Shown: piece by piece, positions 42,601 to 55,000 of the stretch
How positions within the stretch are numbered: position 1 is the stretch's first letter
Layout of the letters: each line of letters begins with the position of its first letter
Assembly: GCF_029633865.1 (NCBI RefSeq)
Contig: NC_079211.1
Coordinates: 147,327,043 to 147,391,042 of the forward strand
Length of the DNA: 64,000 nucleotides
From: Lampris incognitus
Taxonomy: Eukaryota > Chordata > Actinopteri > Lampriformes > Lampridae
Reading direction: 5' to 3'
The notes under the pieces: generated by a model
Told to the model about the DNA's origin: nothing
Databases searched by the model: none
The model's input: the letters and a program-made list of their open reading frames with translations, nothing else
Made by a program: the position numbers and the translations under genes

Positions 42601-45600
42601 ACAAAAATTGTGTACCAAAATATGACAACGTCCAGATGTCATCCTGATACAATACCAGCGAACGATGACGATGATAATATTGGAAAATTACCTCGCCCAA
42701 ACAGCTGAAATGGTTTTTGTGTCATTCCAGAGTTGCTGGGCTAGAAGTGGTTTAAAGCGAGGAAGCTGCTGAGGGTTAAGAAATAAAAAATATAAATGTT
42801 GGCATCACTTTGGTTTTATTTTCCAAGAAGCGATCATGTCTGTACGAGTCCGTGCCAGCAGTGTGGCAAATTACTGCTTTATAGGCCACAGTGATTTGTG
42901 ATATCGACAGCCATAAATGACAAGCAGCTGTCCTACGCCTGGAAATCCATCTGACTACACACGAGGTGGAAACAAAAACAGATGTTTGTATCACAGGCAC
43001 GTTAACGCTTTGCACCTTGAGGACAAACCAACCTGTTCTGGAACAAACACGTGCTTCACGTTCAGCCAACAAGCAGGTTTCAGTTATTCAAGACACTTTT
43101 TTTCCCCCAACCCAGCTTCTCCACATGGACCCCATTCTGCCCGGTTTCTCTGGGGGAGGATAGACCTGTATCTGACCACTGGGAGCAGAGGAGGCCTGTA
43201 CCTGCAGACTGATGATGTCAGCGTCACAGTTGGTGATCTCCTCCATGATTCCCTTCTTCCTGTACTCCCAGTTGAGGGCCCAGGAGGGACAGTAGCCGTA
43301 CAGCTGCCGCGTGGCGTACTTGTCACACAGCACGTTGTAGCACATGACCGTGAACATGGCTGCGTGGAGGAAAGGGGTATTTAGAAACAAGAATCAAGAA
43401 CAAGTTATTGTCATTTCTATCATGTACTTGCGTACACAAAAGGAACGAAATTTCATTTCACCTAGCCCACAGCAGTGCAACACAAAAGATAAAAACATAC
43501 CAAAATTTCCAAAAACGACACCACCAAAAACATACAAAAACAGAGAGAACAAAGCAAAAAAAACAACAACAACAACAACAACCCCCCCCACACACACACA
43601 CTCAAACAGTTAACAACACAGTCCATTCAGTGCAACACAGTCCAAAAATTCCACTGTCCAGAGAACGAACGCCAGCCAGGATGACTGTCAGAACTGCCGG
43701 CCTGCGTGGGCTAGCAATTAGCTTAGCCTGCCCTACTACCACGTCCTGTCAGATCGCCCTCGGTGCTTCCTCTTTGGGACCTGCTCTAGGCAAGGGTGTG
43801 GTTCTTGGGCCCACAGGACGCGGCAGACCAGGCTCCCTCAGCCGATCCAACGCCAGCTCTCCCAGCCAGACACCTTCGACGACACAAGCGCAGACGCAGA
43901 CAAAACCACTGCACAGTCGACGCTAGGCATGGCTGCTGCCAGACCGCCTCGGTGTTTCCTCTCGGGCGCAGCACATTTATGACTTAAAATCCCCATCAGA
44001 ATTTGTGTGGTTAAAACCAAGATGTTAAAGTTTAAAACTAAGTATCCACTTAACAGTTTCGAGACGTGCATTTCTGAGATTGAGACCTGATCTTTGCAGA
44101 TTTGCATGCAGGGATTTCTGACAGCATGCTAACAGAGGAAAGATCTGAAAATGAAAGGAGGAAGAGCTCAACGCAACCCAAACCAGCCGGGGCAGGAACT
44201 AAGAGGGGCCAACCAACTGCGTGCGCTCCAACGACATGTAACCAATCAACACTGGAAGGTACACTGTTGTACTGACTGACGTGACGCTTGAGCAATGGAA
44301 ACACATCCATTCATCTTCAGCCACTTCTCCGGGGTCGGGTCGCGGTGGCAGCAAGCTAAGTAGGGTCCAGATGTCCCTCTCTCCAGCAATGCCCTCCAGC
44401 TCCTCCTGGGGGATCCCAAGGCGTTCCCAGGCCAGATTGGACATATAGTCCCTCCAGCAAGTTCTGGGTCTACACCGGGGTCTCCTCCCAGTTGGCTGTG
44501 CCCGGAAAACCTCCAAAGGAAGGCGCCCAGGGGGCATCCTGATCAGATGCCCGAACCACCTCAACTGGCTCCTTTCGATATTAAGGAGCAGCGGCTCTAC
44601 TCTGAGCTCCTCACCCTATCTCTAAGGCTGAGCCCAGACACCCTACAGAGGAAACTCATTCCAGCCGCTTGTATCTGCGATCTCACCCTTTCGGTCACTA
44701 CCCAAAGCTCATGACCATAGGTGAGGGTTGGAATGAAGATTGACTGGTAAATTGAGAGTTTTGCCTCCCGGCTCAGCTCCCTCTTCACCACAACGGTCCA
44801 GTACAACATCCGCATTACTGCTGACGCTGCACCAATCAGCCTGTCAATCTCCCGCTCCATCCTACCCTCATTTGTGAACAAGACCCCGAGATATTTGAAC
44901 TCCTTCACTTGAGGCAACAAGTCATCCTCAACCGGAGGGAGCAATCCAGCATTTTCCGGTAGAGAACCATGGCCTCAGACTTGGGGTGACTCTCATCCCG
45001 GCCATTTCACACTCAGCTGCAAACCGCCCCAGTGTGCGCTGGAGGTTGCGTTTCAGAGGAAACCCATTTAGTTGGAACAAAATGAACAAGTTTCCTTCAC
45101 CCTCACATCTAAACAACGGTGTATAGTACAAACAATAGTACAGCACATGCTAAAAGAGCTGCTCTTTCCTAACGCTTACTCCCTAAAAACCTGGAATAGT
45201 CTTACTTTTAAGCTCTCATTCCGTTAAATCTAATTTAAAAAAGTTTTATTCACATTCTTTGTTTTCTTACTTGGGAGGGAATAAAACTTGTACTTAAATA
45301 CTTTTTAATCAGCAGTGACTCCATTAAGGATCTTCCTCGGAATATTTATCTTAAAATGCGATATTCTCCTCTTCGATTTGGGCATGATTGAACTGACTAG
45401 ATTAAAAGAATAAAGAAACACCTCTTTTTGTCTCTGTGAACCATCAAGTTATCCGACTAGAATGACAGTAATCTGATCCTGACACGTTACACCTCTGCTG
45501 ATCTTTGTATCTCTTTTCTATCTCTGGTCATTTAAATTAGAACTAAATAACCATAATAGTAGTTATGATAATAAAGGGACTAAACAAGGTCCAGCGACTT

Positions 45601-48600
45601 TCATTTTGTCTTCAGCATTACTGAAAATGACCTCGACACTTTGTACGACTGCTCTGAGCAACTGGCCAACAGGTGTTTTTATGGCATCTTGGCCTCCAGT
45701 TGAACAGCTGTTGTTATTTACTTGCTTTTTTTATTTTAGTTGGTTACGAACTGGAATGTTGGGGGGAAAAAAACTTGGCAATATGGCTTTCACCTAAGAA
45801 AAGTATTTTTTTCCAATAACATTTTATTGGAAGGAACATTGGGTGAAAAAAAAAACCATATAAATACAATGGAAATGATTGTCCCTCCGTATTTTGTTAC
45901 GAATGAATGAATTAAAATAATTAAACTACATTTATATATCAGTTCGAAACAACTGTAGAGAACTGGCCTGAGGCCTCATGTATCAATTGTTACTACGGGC
46001 AAATTTGTTCTTACACACCCATGGAACTTTTTAGCCCTCAAGATTGTCTGACAGTCAGTAGCAAAGCATGATGGTTATTTGTACTTCCTTCCTCCTAACA
46101 TCTATTGTCTACCCCTTGCAACGAGCAATCACCCAGGGCTGCAAAGACATCAGTGTTAGTTAATCGGTGTCTAAATTCAGAGGTTACCCAGGTTCTACAC
46201 TGGTCACTGAAACAAACTTCAGGGCTAAAAAAGCCCATGGGTGTGGAAGAACACATTTGCCCATAGTAACGATTGATACGAGGCCCCTGGTCTAAGGCAA
46301 ATAGTCGCTGTTACCCCACTTGAAATAATTAAACTGTGCCTTAAGCCTCATGAAAACCACCTAACTTGAATCCAACAATGGTAACCATACAAATATCATT
46401 CAAAATAACATTTGCAATGATCCAGTTTAAAGTAATATCTAGGTTACAAAATAGAAAAGAAAATAATAGCACTGGTGTTGCCGGCTTTGTCTAGCATAGG
46501 CTCGCCTTTCTGGCTAAATACAGCCAGCTGGCCAAACTTTAAACAACAGCATATAGCTCACTGGAGAAAATGTAAAGTAAAGTAAATGTAATGTAAGCAA
46601 CATAAAACATATAGGATCAGTCCAGAGCAAATGAACAGCCAGTTACCGTGTGATATTCAGCACAGTCCCATTCTATCCAAATGTTCCCAGAGCTTATTGA
46701 TTACCATCAGTCTGTCTGATCAGCTCAGGTCAATTCTATGTTCCTTGAGTAGAATTCCTCAGCCTTTGCTGGAGTGTCGAAGCTGATCATTTTGCCCTCA
46801 GACACCTCACAGAGGACAGCTGGACGTTGCACAGTGAACTTGATGCCTTTCTCATAAAGGGACGACTTCACACCATTGAACATGGCCCGCTTCTTCGCCA
46901 GGTTGGCACTTAAGTCATTGGAAGAAAACTATTTTCTTGCCCTGGTAGAGCACCTGATCCTTCTCTCACCCAGTGCATTACTCATTCCTTATCCTGGAAT
47001 CGATGGAAGCGGACTATTATCACCCTTGGCCACTCACCTGGTGCAGGTTTTGGGTGCGGAGACCTGTGCGCTCTGTTTAGCTCTGGGGGCTTCTCGAAAA
47101 TACAGTTGCCTATCACTTCCATCAGGAGCTCGGAAACAAACTTAACGGATGTTGGTCCGGCATTTTCAGGCACACCAACAATATGGGATGTTTTGATGCC
47201 GAGAGTGATTCTCCAAGTCATCCACTTTAGCCTTAAGGTTTTCGGTCACTAACTCAGTGAGAGCTGCCTCCACTGATGTTATCTTGTATTGTGATCCATC
47301 CTTAAGGCAAGCTTCAATGGTAGTGAGAGTTCGCCCGTGGTTGTCCGAAGTAAGACGGGTTGCATCAAGTGAAGCTTGAATTGGAAACAGAGTCGCTGTC
47401 AGTTCAGTTGAGAGGCTTGTTCTGAGCTTGTTGAGTTCAGCAATTAGACGGGAGGCTGAAACAGGTTCCATATTGGCAGCCATATTTCCCAAACTTTCCA
47501 AGAGACCTGTAGCACTTGAAATCTCGGGAATTGACTTCTTCAGTTGTTTTTTCCAAGTAAAAAAAAAAAAAAAAAAAGGTCATTTTTAGGGAGCGACTCC
47601 TCGCGTGTCTACTCTGTCCTACATCCGGGCCGAAAGTCAAAAGTTTGTTTTTTAAACACGTTTTCAGTTTGTATTACTGCGTTTCACCGGGACTTAATCA
47701 CAAAACTTGTTAATCAAGAGCAACAGGCACCAGTGAGTTGGGGAAAAGGAGAATACACATTTTTGATGATTTCAAAAATGTACCAGGAAACATGGATCAG
47801 TCCTCCTCTGATAAAACAACAAATTCATGAAGAGTAAAAGCGGATGATAGAACAGGATTTAATGACAGATGGGTGGTGCAGTACCTGTGGGGATGGTTTG
47901 GTTTCTCTCCTTCAGAGTGATCCAGGGTCTTTGGGGCAGCTGTTCTGGGTGCACTGGGGGTGAAAATAAATAAATGAAAAGATTAAAAAACAGGGAAGAA
48001 AGAAGGGGGATTAGTGCTCTATGGTCCGGTGCTCACTCAGGTGTTCACTAAATGGTCGCTTAATGTAGGAGCCATGACACAACGGATGTGCAGCTAAAGG
48101 TACCACATGCAAATGTTTCTACTTAAACAAGTAGATGAAAATAACACATCCATGGGACTCATATAAATGTACTAAACAAAGTACTGCTGTTCCTGACAAA
48201 AAAAGGTATTACTGGTTCAATTTTTATTTTTTTTAAATTGACAGCCCTAGAAATCAGAATCGGCTTTATTGGCCGAGTGTGCCTACGCACACAAGGAATT
48301 TGACTCCAGTACACAGCAGCTTGTAGCACTTGCAGACTCACACACACAAAAAAGAAAGAAATGGAACAACAGGACATTGGAGGCAAGCATGTATGCACAA
48401 CAGCTATGTGACTGCTATACAGTTTTATTATGGTTGAGTAATCAACAACCTATGTCCATATATTATACCATCACCCATCATGCCCATATACAAACATATA
48501 CGATGAAGGAGAAGAAGAAGAAGAAGAAGAAAGAAGTAAGAAGAAAGATATTTTATTTTGTCGCTGTACACATTACAATGTGTTCTCTGCATTTAACCAT

Positions 48601-51600
48601 CCTATTGTATAGGAGCAGTGGGCAGCTGCAGCACCCGGGGACCAACTCCGGTTCTTCTTTCCATTGCCTTGCTCAGGGGCACAGGCAGGAGTATTAACCC
48701 TAACATGCATGTCTTTTTGATGGTGGGAGGAAACCGGAGCAACGTGCAAACTCCACAAAGAAAGGACCTGGGACGGCCTGGGGTTCGAACCCAGGACTTT
48801 CTTGTTGTGAGGCAACAGCGCTAACCACTGGGCCACCGTGCTCCCCCCCCCCATGTTCTATACACCCACTTTATCTGTGATGTCGTGGTGTGAACTCAAA
48901 CACAGCAGGCCCTCCGTGGGACGGGACGCCTCGGCAGAAAATTTAATTTGGATCCATCCAAACTAAGGTGTTTAACTGGCTGCTATTGAGTTTGATTTCA
49001 GACTACAACACAAGAGATTTTGTAAGGCCATCAAATCTTTTAAAACCCACAAAAAAAAAGAATGTATAATACATATTTTTGTTGGGAAAAGCAATACTTT
49101 GGTTAGCATATGTATATGATACCAGTGGATGTGTTATTTGTATTTAATTGTTTAAGTAGATAAACTTCCATATTGTACCTTCAAGTGAAGCGGGCGGTGT
49201 CGTTTACCTGCTAGATTGTCGAGCATGTAGTTCAGAAGCTTTCTGGTTCCATCCGGCTCCTGGTAGAGATTGAGAATATCTTGGGACAAAGGGTTACCTG
49301 CAACAAAGCAGTTCAAAACCCTCGTCAAGTACCGCAGCATGACAGCATCACTTAATACAATACAACACAATACAAACAACTTTATTAAATTGCCCCTAGT
49401 GGGATTAATAAAGTAATAAACTACTTTATTAACTACACAAGGATAATAATATACAGGATAATAATAAATTATTATTATAAATTAACATTTATAATTTATA
49501 ATTATAATTCTCAATATAAATAATTGTAAATTATTATTAAGGATAATTGTAAAAAGAAATATAACTTAATAAACAATAATAACTACTTTATTAACTACAC
49601 AACATAATAATATACAGGATAATAATAATAATAATCATTATTATTATTATAAATTAATATTATAATTTATAATTACAATTTTAAATATAGATAAACTGTT
49701 ACGGCCCGCCCACCCCGTGCCGGCAGCCAATCGGCTCGTCAGGGCTGGGCTTAAGTTTGGTGGCCTCCCATGCCCCCATTGTCAGTTCGTGTTGTAACCT
49801 CCTCGCAGTAGCGGCTAATCTCCCCTCACGGTCCTTTTCTCTCCGAACTCACCCCAGCCCTCGGTTCATGTTTTTCCTTGCAAAGTTTCCCCGTGGAAGT
49901 ATCCTGCCGTGTTCCCGTTTGGATTACCCGTGAGTTTTTTCCCCTTAGACTTTCCGTTTTTCCTTGTCGCTCGTTGCCTTCCTATGTTTGACTATTTGTA
50001 CGCGTAAGGAATAAAGTACGCCAGTTTTCTGCTAACCCCATCTCTGTCTGGTGTCGTGCGCTTGGGGTCTTCCACAAACCCTAACATTAAGATTATTATT
50101 ATTAGAAATTATTATTAAGACTATTTATAAAAAGAAATATAACTTTAATAAACAATAATAAACTACTTTATTAACTACACAAGATAATATACAGGATAAT
50201 AATAATTATTATTATTATAAATTAATATTATAATTTATAATTACAATTTTAAATATAGATAAATATTATTATTATTATTAGAAATTATTATTAAGGATAA
50301 TTATAAAAAAGGAATAATTATAAAAAGGATAATTATTAAAAGGAAGGATAATAAACTACACAAGGAGGCTAACATCTAATATTTGTTTGCTACCTTTAGG
50401 AAAGATGGCTTAAATGCTCTCCATAAACCTTTTCCATTTTACCGGCCCGCTGAAGTTATCAAACAGGACCTTTAAACGGTTGGTTCCCCGTGGGGGCCGC
50501 TGACAAAGGAGACCAAACTTGAGTACGACAGCCAAGATTTAGCACCATTCAGCTGGTGGTAGATAACTATCCGTACTACACAACCATGTTGTGCGGAAAT
50601 TAAAGGCCAAAACAAACAAAACCGAACAACAATGAGTGTGAACAGGTCGGTCAGGAAAGCAAGCAGAACGGTAATGAATAAGAGAAAGCCTCACCTTTCA
50701 GCCCCAGGGTCTGTAGCTGGAAGAGTCTCCCAAGTTCATAAGGCAGAACTCGTAAAAGATTGTTGTTTAAAAGCAACTCCCTGAAATGGACAGCATTATG
50801 TCCATCAGTCAGTCAACACACACACTGTCCCTTTTCTAACTGCACCAACAACAAGCTGTGAGTGTGTGTGTGTGTGTGGGGGGGGGGGTGTAAAAACTGT
50901 TTTGCTTTTTGTGATGAATAGTTTTCTTGTAAAAAATGTTAATGCTTAGAGCCTGTACACTTATTCTGATACCCGGCTGAATAAAATCGCTCTGAAAACA
51001 TCAAATCAGTAACAGATCAGTTTGACGTCAAAATCAGCAACAGCACCCGTCTGCACCACCACCAGGGCTGCAGAGTCCCTCATTTATTCTAACAACAAAC
51101 ATTACTAAAGGCCGGAAGTACACATAGGAATCATTAAAAGTAACCCTCCATAGGGGCGTCCGGGTGGCATGGCGGTCTATTCCGTTGCTTACCAACACGG
51201 GGATCGCCGGTTCGAATCCCCGTGATGCCTCTGGCTTGGTCAGGCATCCCTACAGACACAACTGGCCGTGTCTGCGGGTGGGACGCCGGATGTGGGTATG
51301 TGTCCTCTGGTCGGTCGGGACGCCTGTTCGGGGGAGGAATAGCATGATCCTCCCTCCTACCTCCCCCTGGTGAAACTCCTCACTGTCAAGTGAAAAGAAG
51401 CGGCTGGCGACTCCACATGTATCGGAGGAGGCATGTGGTAGTCTGCAGCCCTCCCCGGATCGGCAGAGGGGGTGGAGCAGCGACCAGGACGGCTTGGAAG
51501 AGTGGGGTAATTGGCTGGATACAAGTGGGGAGAAAAGGGGGTGGGGAGTAGCCCTCCAGTCATGCTTGATATAATAAATTGTCTGATGTGTTTTCTCTGC

Positions 51601-51864
51601 AAAATAAGTTCAATTATCTTGCTAAAATCCTGAAAATCACATCTACTCATTCTCCTTCATTAAAAAAAAAATCCAAAATATGCAAATTATCCTCACCCTC
51701 AACTCAAATCCCCCCACGCCCCGCCTCCATCTCCCTACACCTCTGCAGCTCGCCTGCAGTGCATATTATATATATTATTATATAATATATATAATAATAT
51801 ATTACTATTAACATATATGTTTATTATATTATATATATAGTATTAATAATATAATTTTATATAC

Positions 51865-51899
<35 letters not shown>

Positions 51900-52039
51900 C
51901 TTTATATTATAGCCATCCATCCATTATCCGAACCGCTTATCCTGCTGTCAGGGTCGCGGGGATGCTGGAGCCTATCCCAGCAGTCATTGAGACACCCTGG
52001 ACAGGCCGCCAGGCCATCACAGGGCCAACACACAGGGCC

Positions 52040-52084
<45 letters not shown>

Positions 52085-55000
52085 TCACCTCCTGGGGCAA
52101 TTTAGTACGGCCAACACACCTGACCTACATGCCTTTGGCCTGTGGGAGGCAACCGGAGAACATGCAAACTCCACAAAAAGGACGACCTGGGACGACCCCC
52201 AAGGTTGGACTACTACCCTGGGGCTCAAACCCAGGACCTTCTTGCTGTGAGGCGACCGCGCTAACCACTGCGCCACCGTACTGCCTATTTAATATTATAT
52301 ACTAAATATATATGCTGTGCATGTATATAGTGCTCACTGTCGACTCTGCTCATCAGCACCGTAACTTCTGCTCGTTTTCGGTCGTCCTTGCTCCTGTATG
52401 CTACACAATGACAAGTGGTAATATAGGAGTAATTCAGCCACACATGTTCAAACTGGAAACCAGTTCCGGAGAAGAAGAGCAAATTGGACGGGGTCACTGT
52501 GGCTTGTTAGCCACAGTGAGGAGGAACAGGTGAGTTGGCGTGATTGTGGAGCCTTTATCCTCCCTGCTGAGCCACCGGTTCACTCTCTTGGGCCAGCAAG
52601 CGGCGCCTCACCACCGCCGCCGCCACCACCACACCGGGCAGAGGTGGATGTACCACACCGCCAAGATGGACGAGACAGACAAGAGAGATGGCAGGCTGGC
52701 ACAGACAGAGAGAGAGACGGAGGGAGATTGCGGGAGATGCCGCACGTGCCATGAACAGCACACCATGCCTGGCGAGGCCGCCGTCGGGCGGCTGTCACCG
52801 CGAGGAAGCGGAGGAAGGGGCGCGAGGTGCGTCGGGTAAAGACCGGGAAAGATCGCCATGCCAGCCAGATCTGTGGCTGGCTCTGTCTGCTCTGTGTCTG
52901 TGTGTATGTGACATAATAAATCTTTCCGTAACTGACGATATTTGCCTCCATCCCTCTGTCCAAACCCCCTCAGGACAACAGACTTGCCACAGTGGACATA
53001 TCAGACTACGTTATCAATCAGCTAATAATGAGTTGCTAATCTTAGATAAACCTTGGTCCTGCTCTCCTGCTCTGCCAAGTTATCTTTTTTGTCTTTCCCC
53101 CTTTTCTCCCTAATTGTACTTGGCCAATTACCCCACTCTTCCAAGCCGTCGCTGCTCCACCCCCTCTGCCGATCCAGGGAGGGTTGCAGACTACCACAGG
53201 CCTCCTCCCATTCATGTGGCGTCGCCAGCTGCTTCTTTCACCTGACTGTGAGGAGGTCATCAGGGGGACGTAGCGCGTGGGAGGATCACGCTATTTCCCC
53301 CAGTCCCCCCACCCCCGAACAGGAGCCCCGACTGACCAGAGGAGGCGCTAGTGCAGCGACCAGGACACATACCCACATCCGGTTTCCCACCCGCAGACAC
53401 GGCCAGTTGTGTCTGTAGGGACGCCCGACCTGACGGGTTGTCCACCTTGTAAACACTCAGATGCACCGCTAGGAAGAAACGCTTGGAACGCCGTAGAAAG
53501 TCTCCGGAGAAAGAGAAGGAAAAATAACCTTACTGGCTGACCAACATGTTGGCTCACACTCGCTGTGTCCCCAGGATAAATGGACACCACAGTGTCGGGC
53601 CTCAATATAAGTTTTGTGTCAAAACCCAGCTGTGTTCGTGATAAATGTTCAAAACGGCGCTCTTGAGAATGGCTTCTGCAAACCCGCGTTCTCTCTGGAA
53701 GTTCGGCTGGGACATCACGATTTGTCCAAATAAACTGCACCTCTTTCTCTTGGATTTTTGGGTCCTTTGGTGATAAATGAAGGCTCACCGCTTCTCCTTT
53801 TGTAAATTTGCAGCCGAAAACAAAACTTAATAGCTAGCGACGTTGTGATAAGTAGCTACACCGCCTCGCATTGCTGAAGCGGGTGCACGTAATATGTAAA
53901 GCACCACCCCGTCCGTTAAGGGGGTTGGTTCCTTAGGCTTGTGACATATGAAGCCCCCGCCTGTCTGAATCCGTTTTTTGAGGCTGTCCTTGGTACACTG
54001 AGGTTTCAAAGCAGATATGCTCAGCCATGGCGTGGACTGCGTACTTTGCTCCTGATTTGTCTTGTAACATTACTCTAGCTACATATTAACAAGATTAAAA
54101 ACTTGATTTTCATGGGTAGGGGTCTTTAGATGGAGATATTAGTGAGCACTGACTTCATCCCACCTGAGAGAGACCATGTTGCCTAGTTCGGCGGGCAGAC
54201 TGCGAAGCTTATTGGACGACAGGTTCAGGTAGACGAGGTTGGGCAGCTTGGCGATGTCCGGCGGGATGCGGCTCAGGTTGTTGTCGCTGATGTGCAGCGC
54301 CGTCAGGTGGGTGAGTGTCCACAACGAACCGCTCAGATTCCTCACCCGGCCTGGAACCAAACCGGTTAGCATATCAAACAAAATATTCATCTCACACATT
54401 CACATTGTGGGAGCTTCCAGTACGACCAAGTCTTCCAGCGTTTGCCACTAAAAGCTGCCAGTAAAGCCACGGTCTACTGTGTTCTACTGAGCAGACTCCA
54501 CTGGAGCAACTGGGGATGAGGCACATTGCTCTTAGGTTCTAACATAGGTTGTTGAGAGGGGGTGTCTCCTATTTCAGCCTCCCATCTTGTCCCAGTTAAG
54601 GATTCAAACTTGCAACCCTTCAATCAAAGATGTTTCTCAAGCCAACAGGATATTGACCCCCTTTTTTTTTTTTACACAAACTGTGTTTTATTTTCATAGT
54701 TTTTTCCATCATATCAGTTCTATTATTTTACTCATTGGATTCAGCAGGACCACCGCTGGACTCAGCTTTACAACGGTGTCTTATGGGACCAGTGAACAGG
54801 AGTGTTACACGTGTCCTTTAACCCCCCCCCCCCCCCCCCAGTATCTCAGTCAGACTGAGTCCATGACTGTCCATTATCTATGACTTCTCTATGACTTATC
54901 CTTTTTTTCTTGCGATGCCAGACAATCGGAGATCTCTGCCTATCAATATCTGGGGATTTCTAAATGCAAGAGAGTTGCTACAATGGCAGCAAAAACGGCC

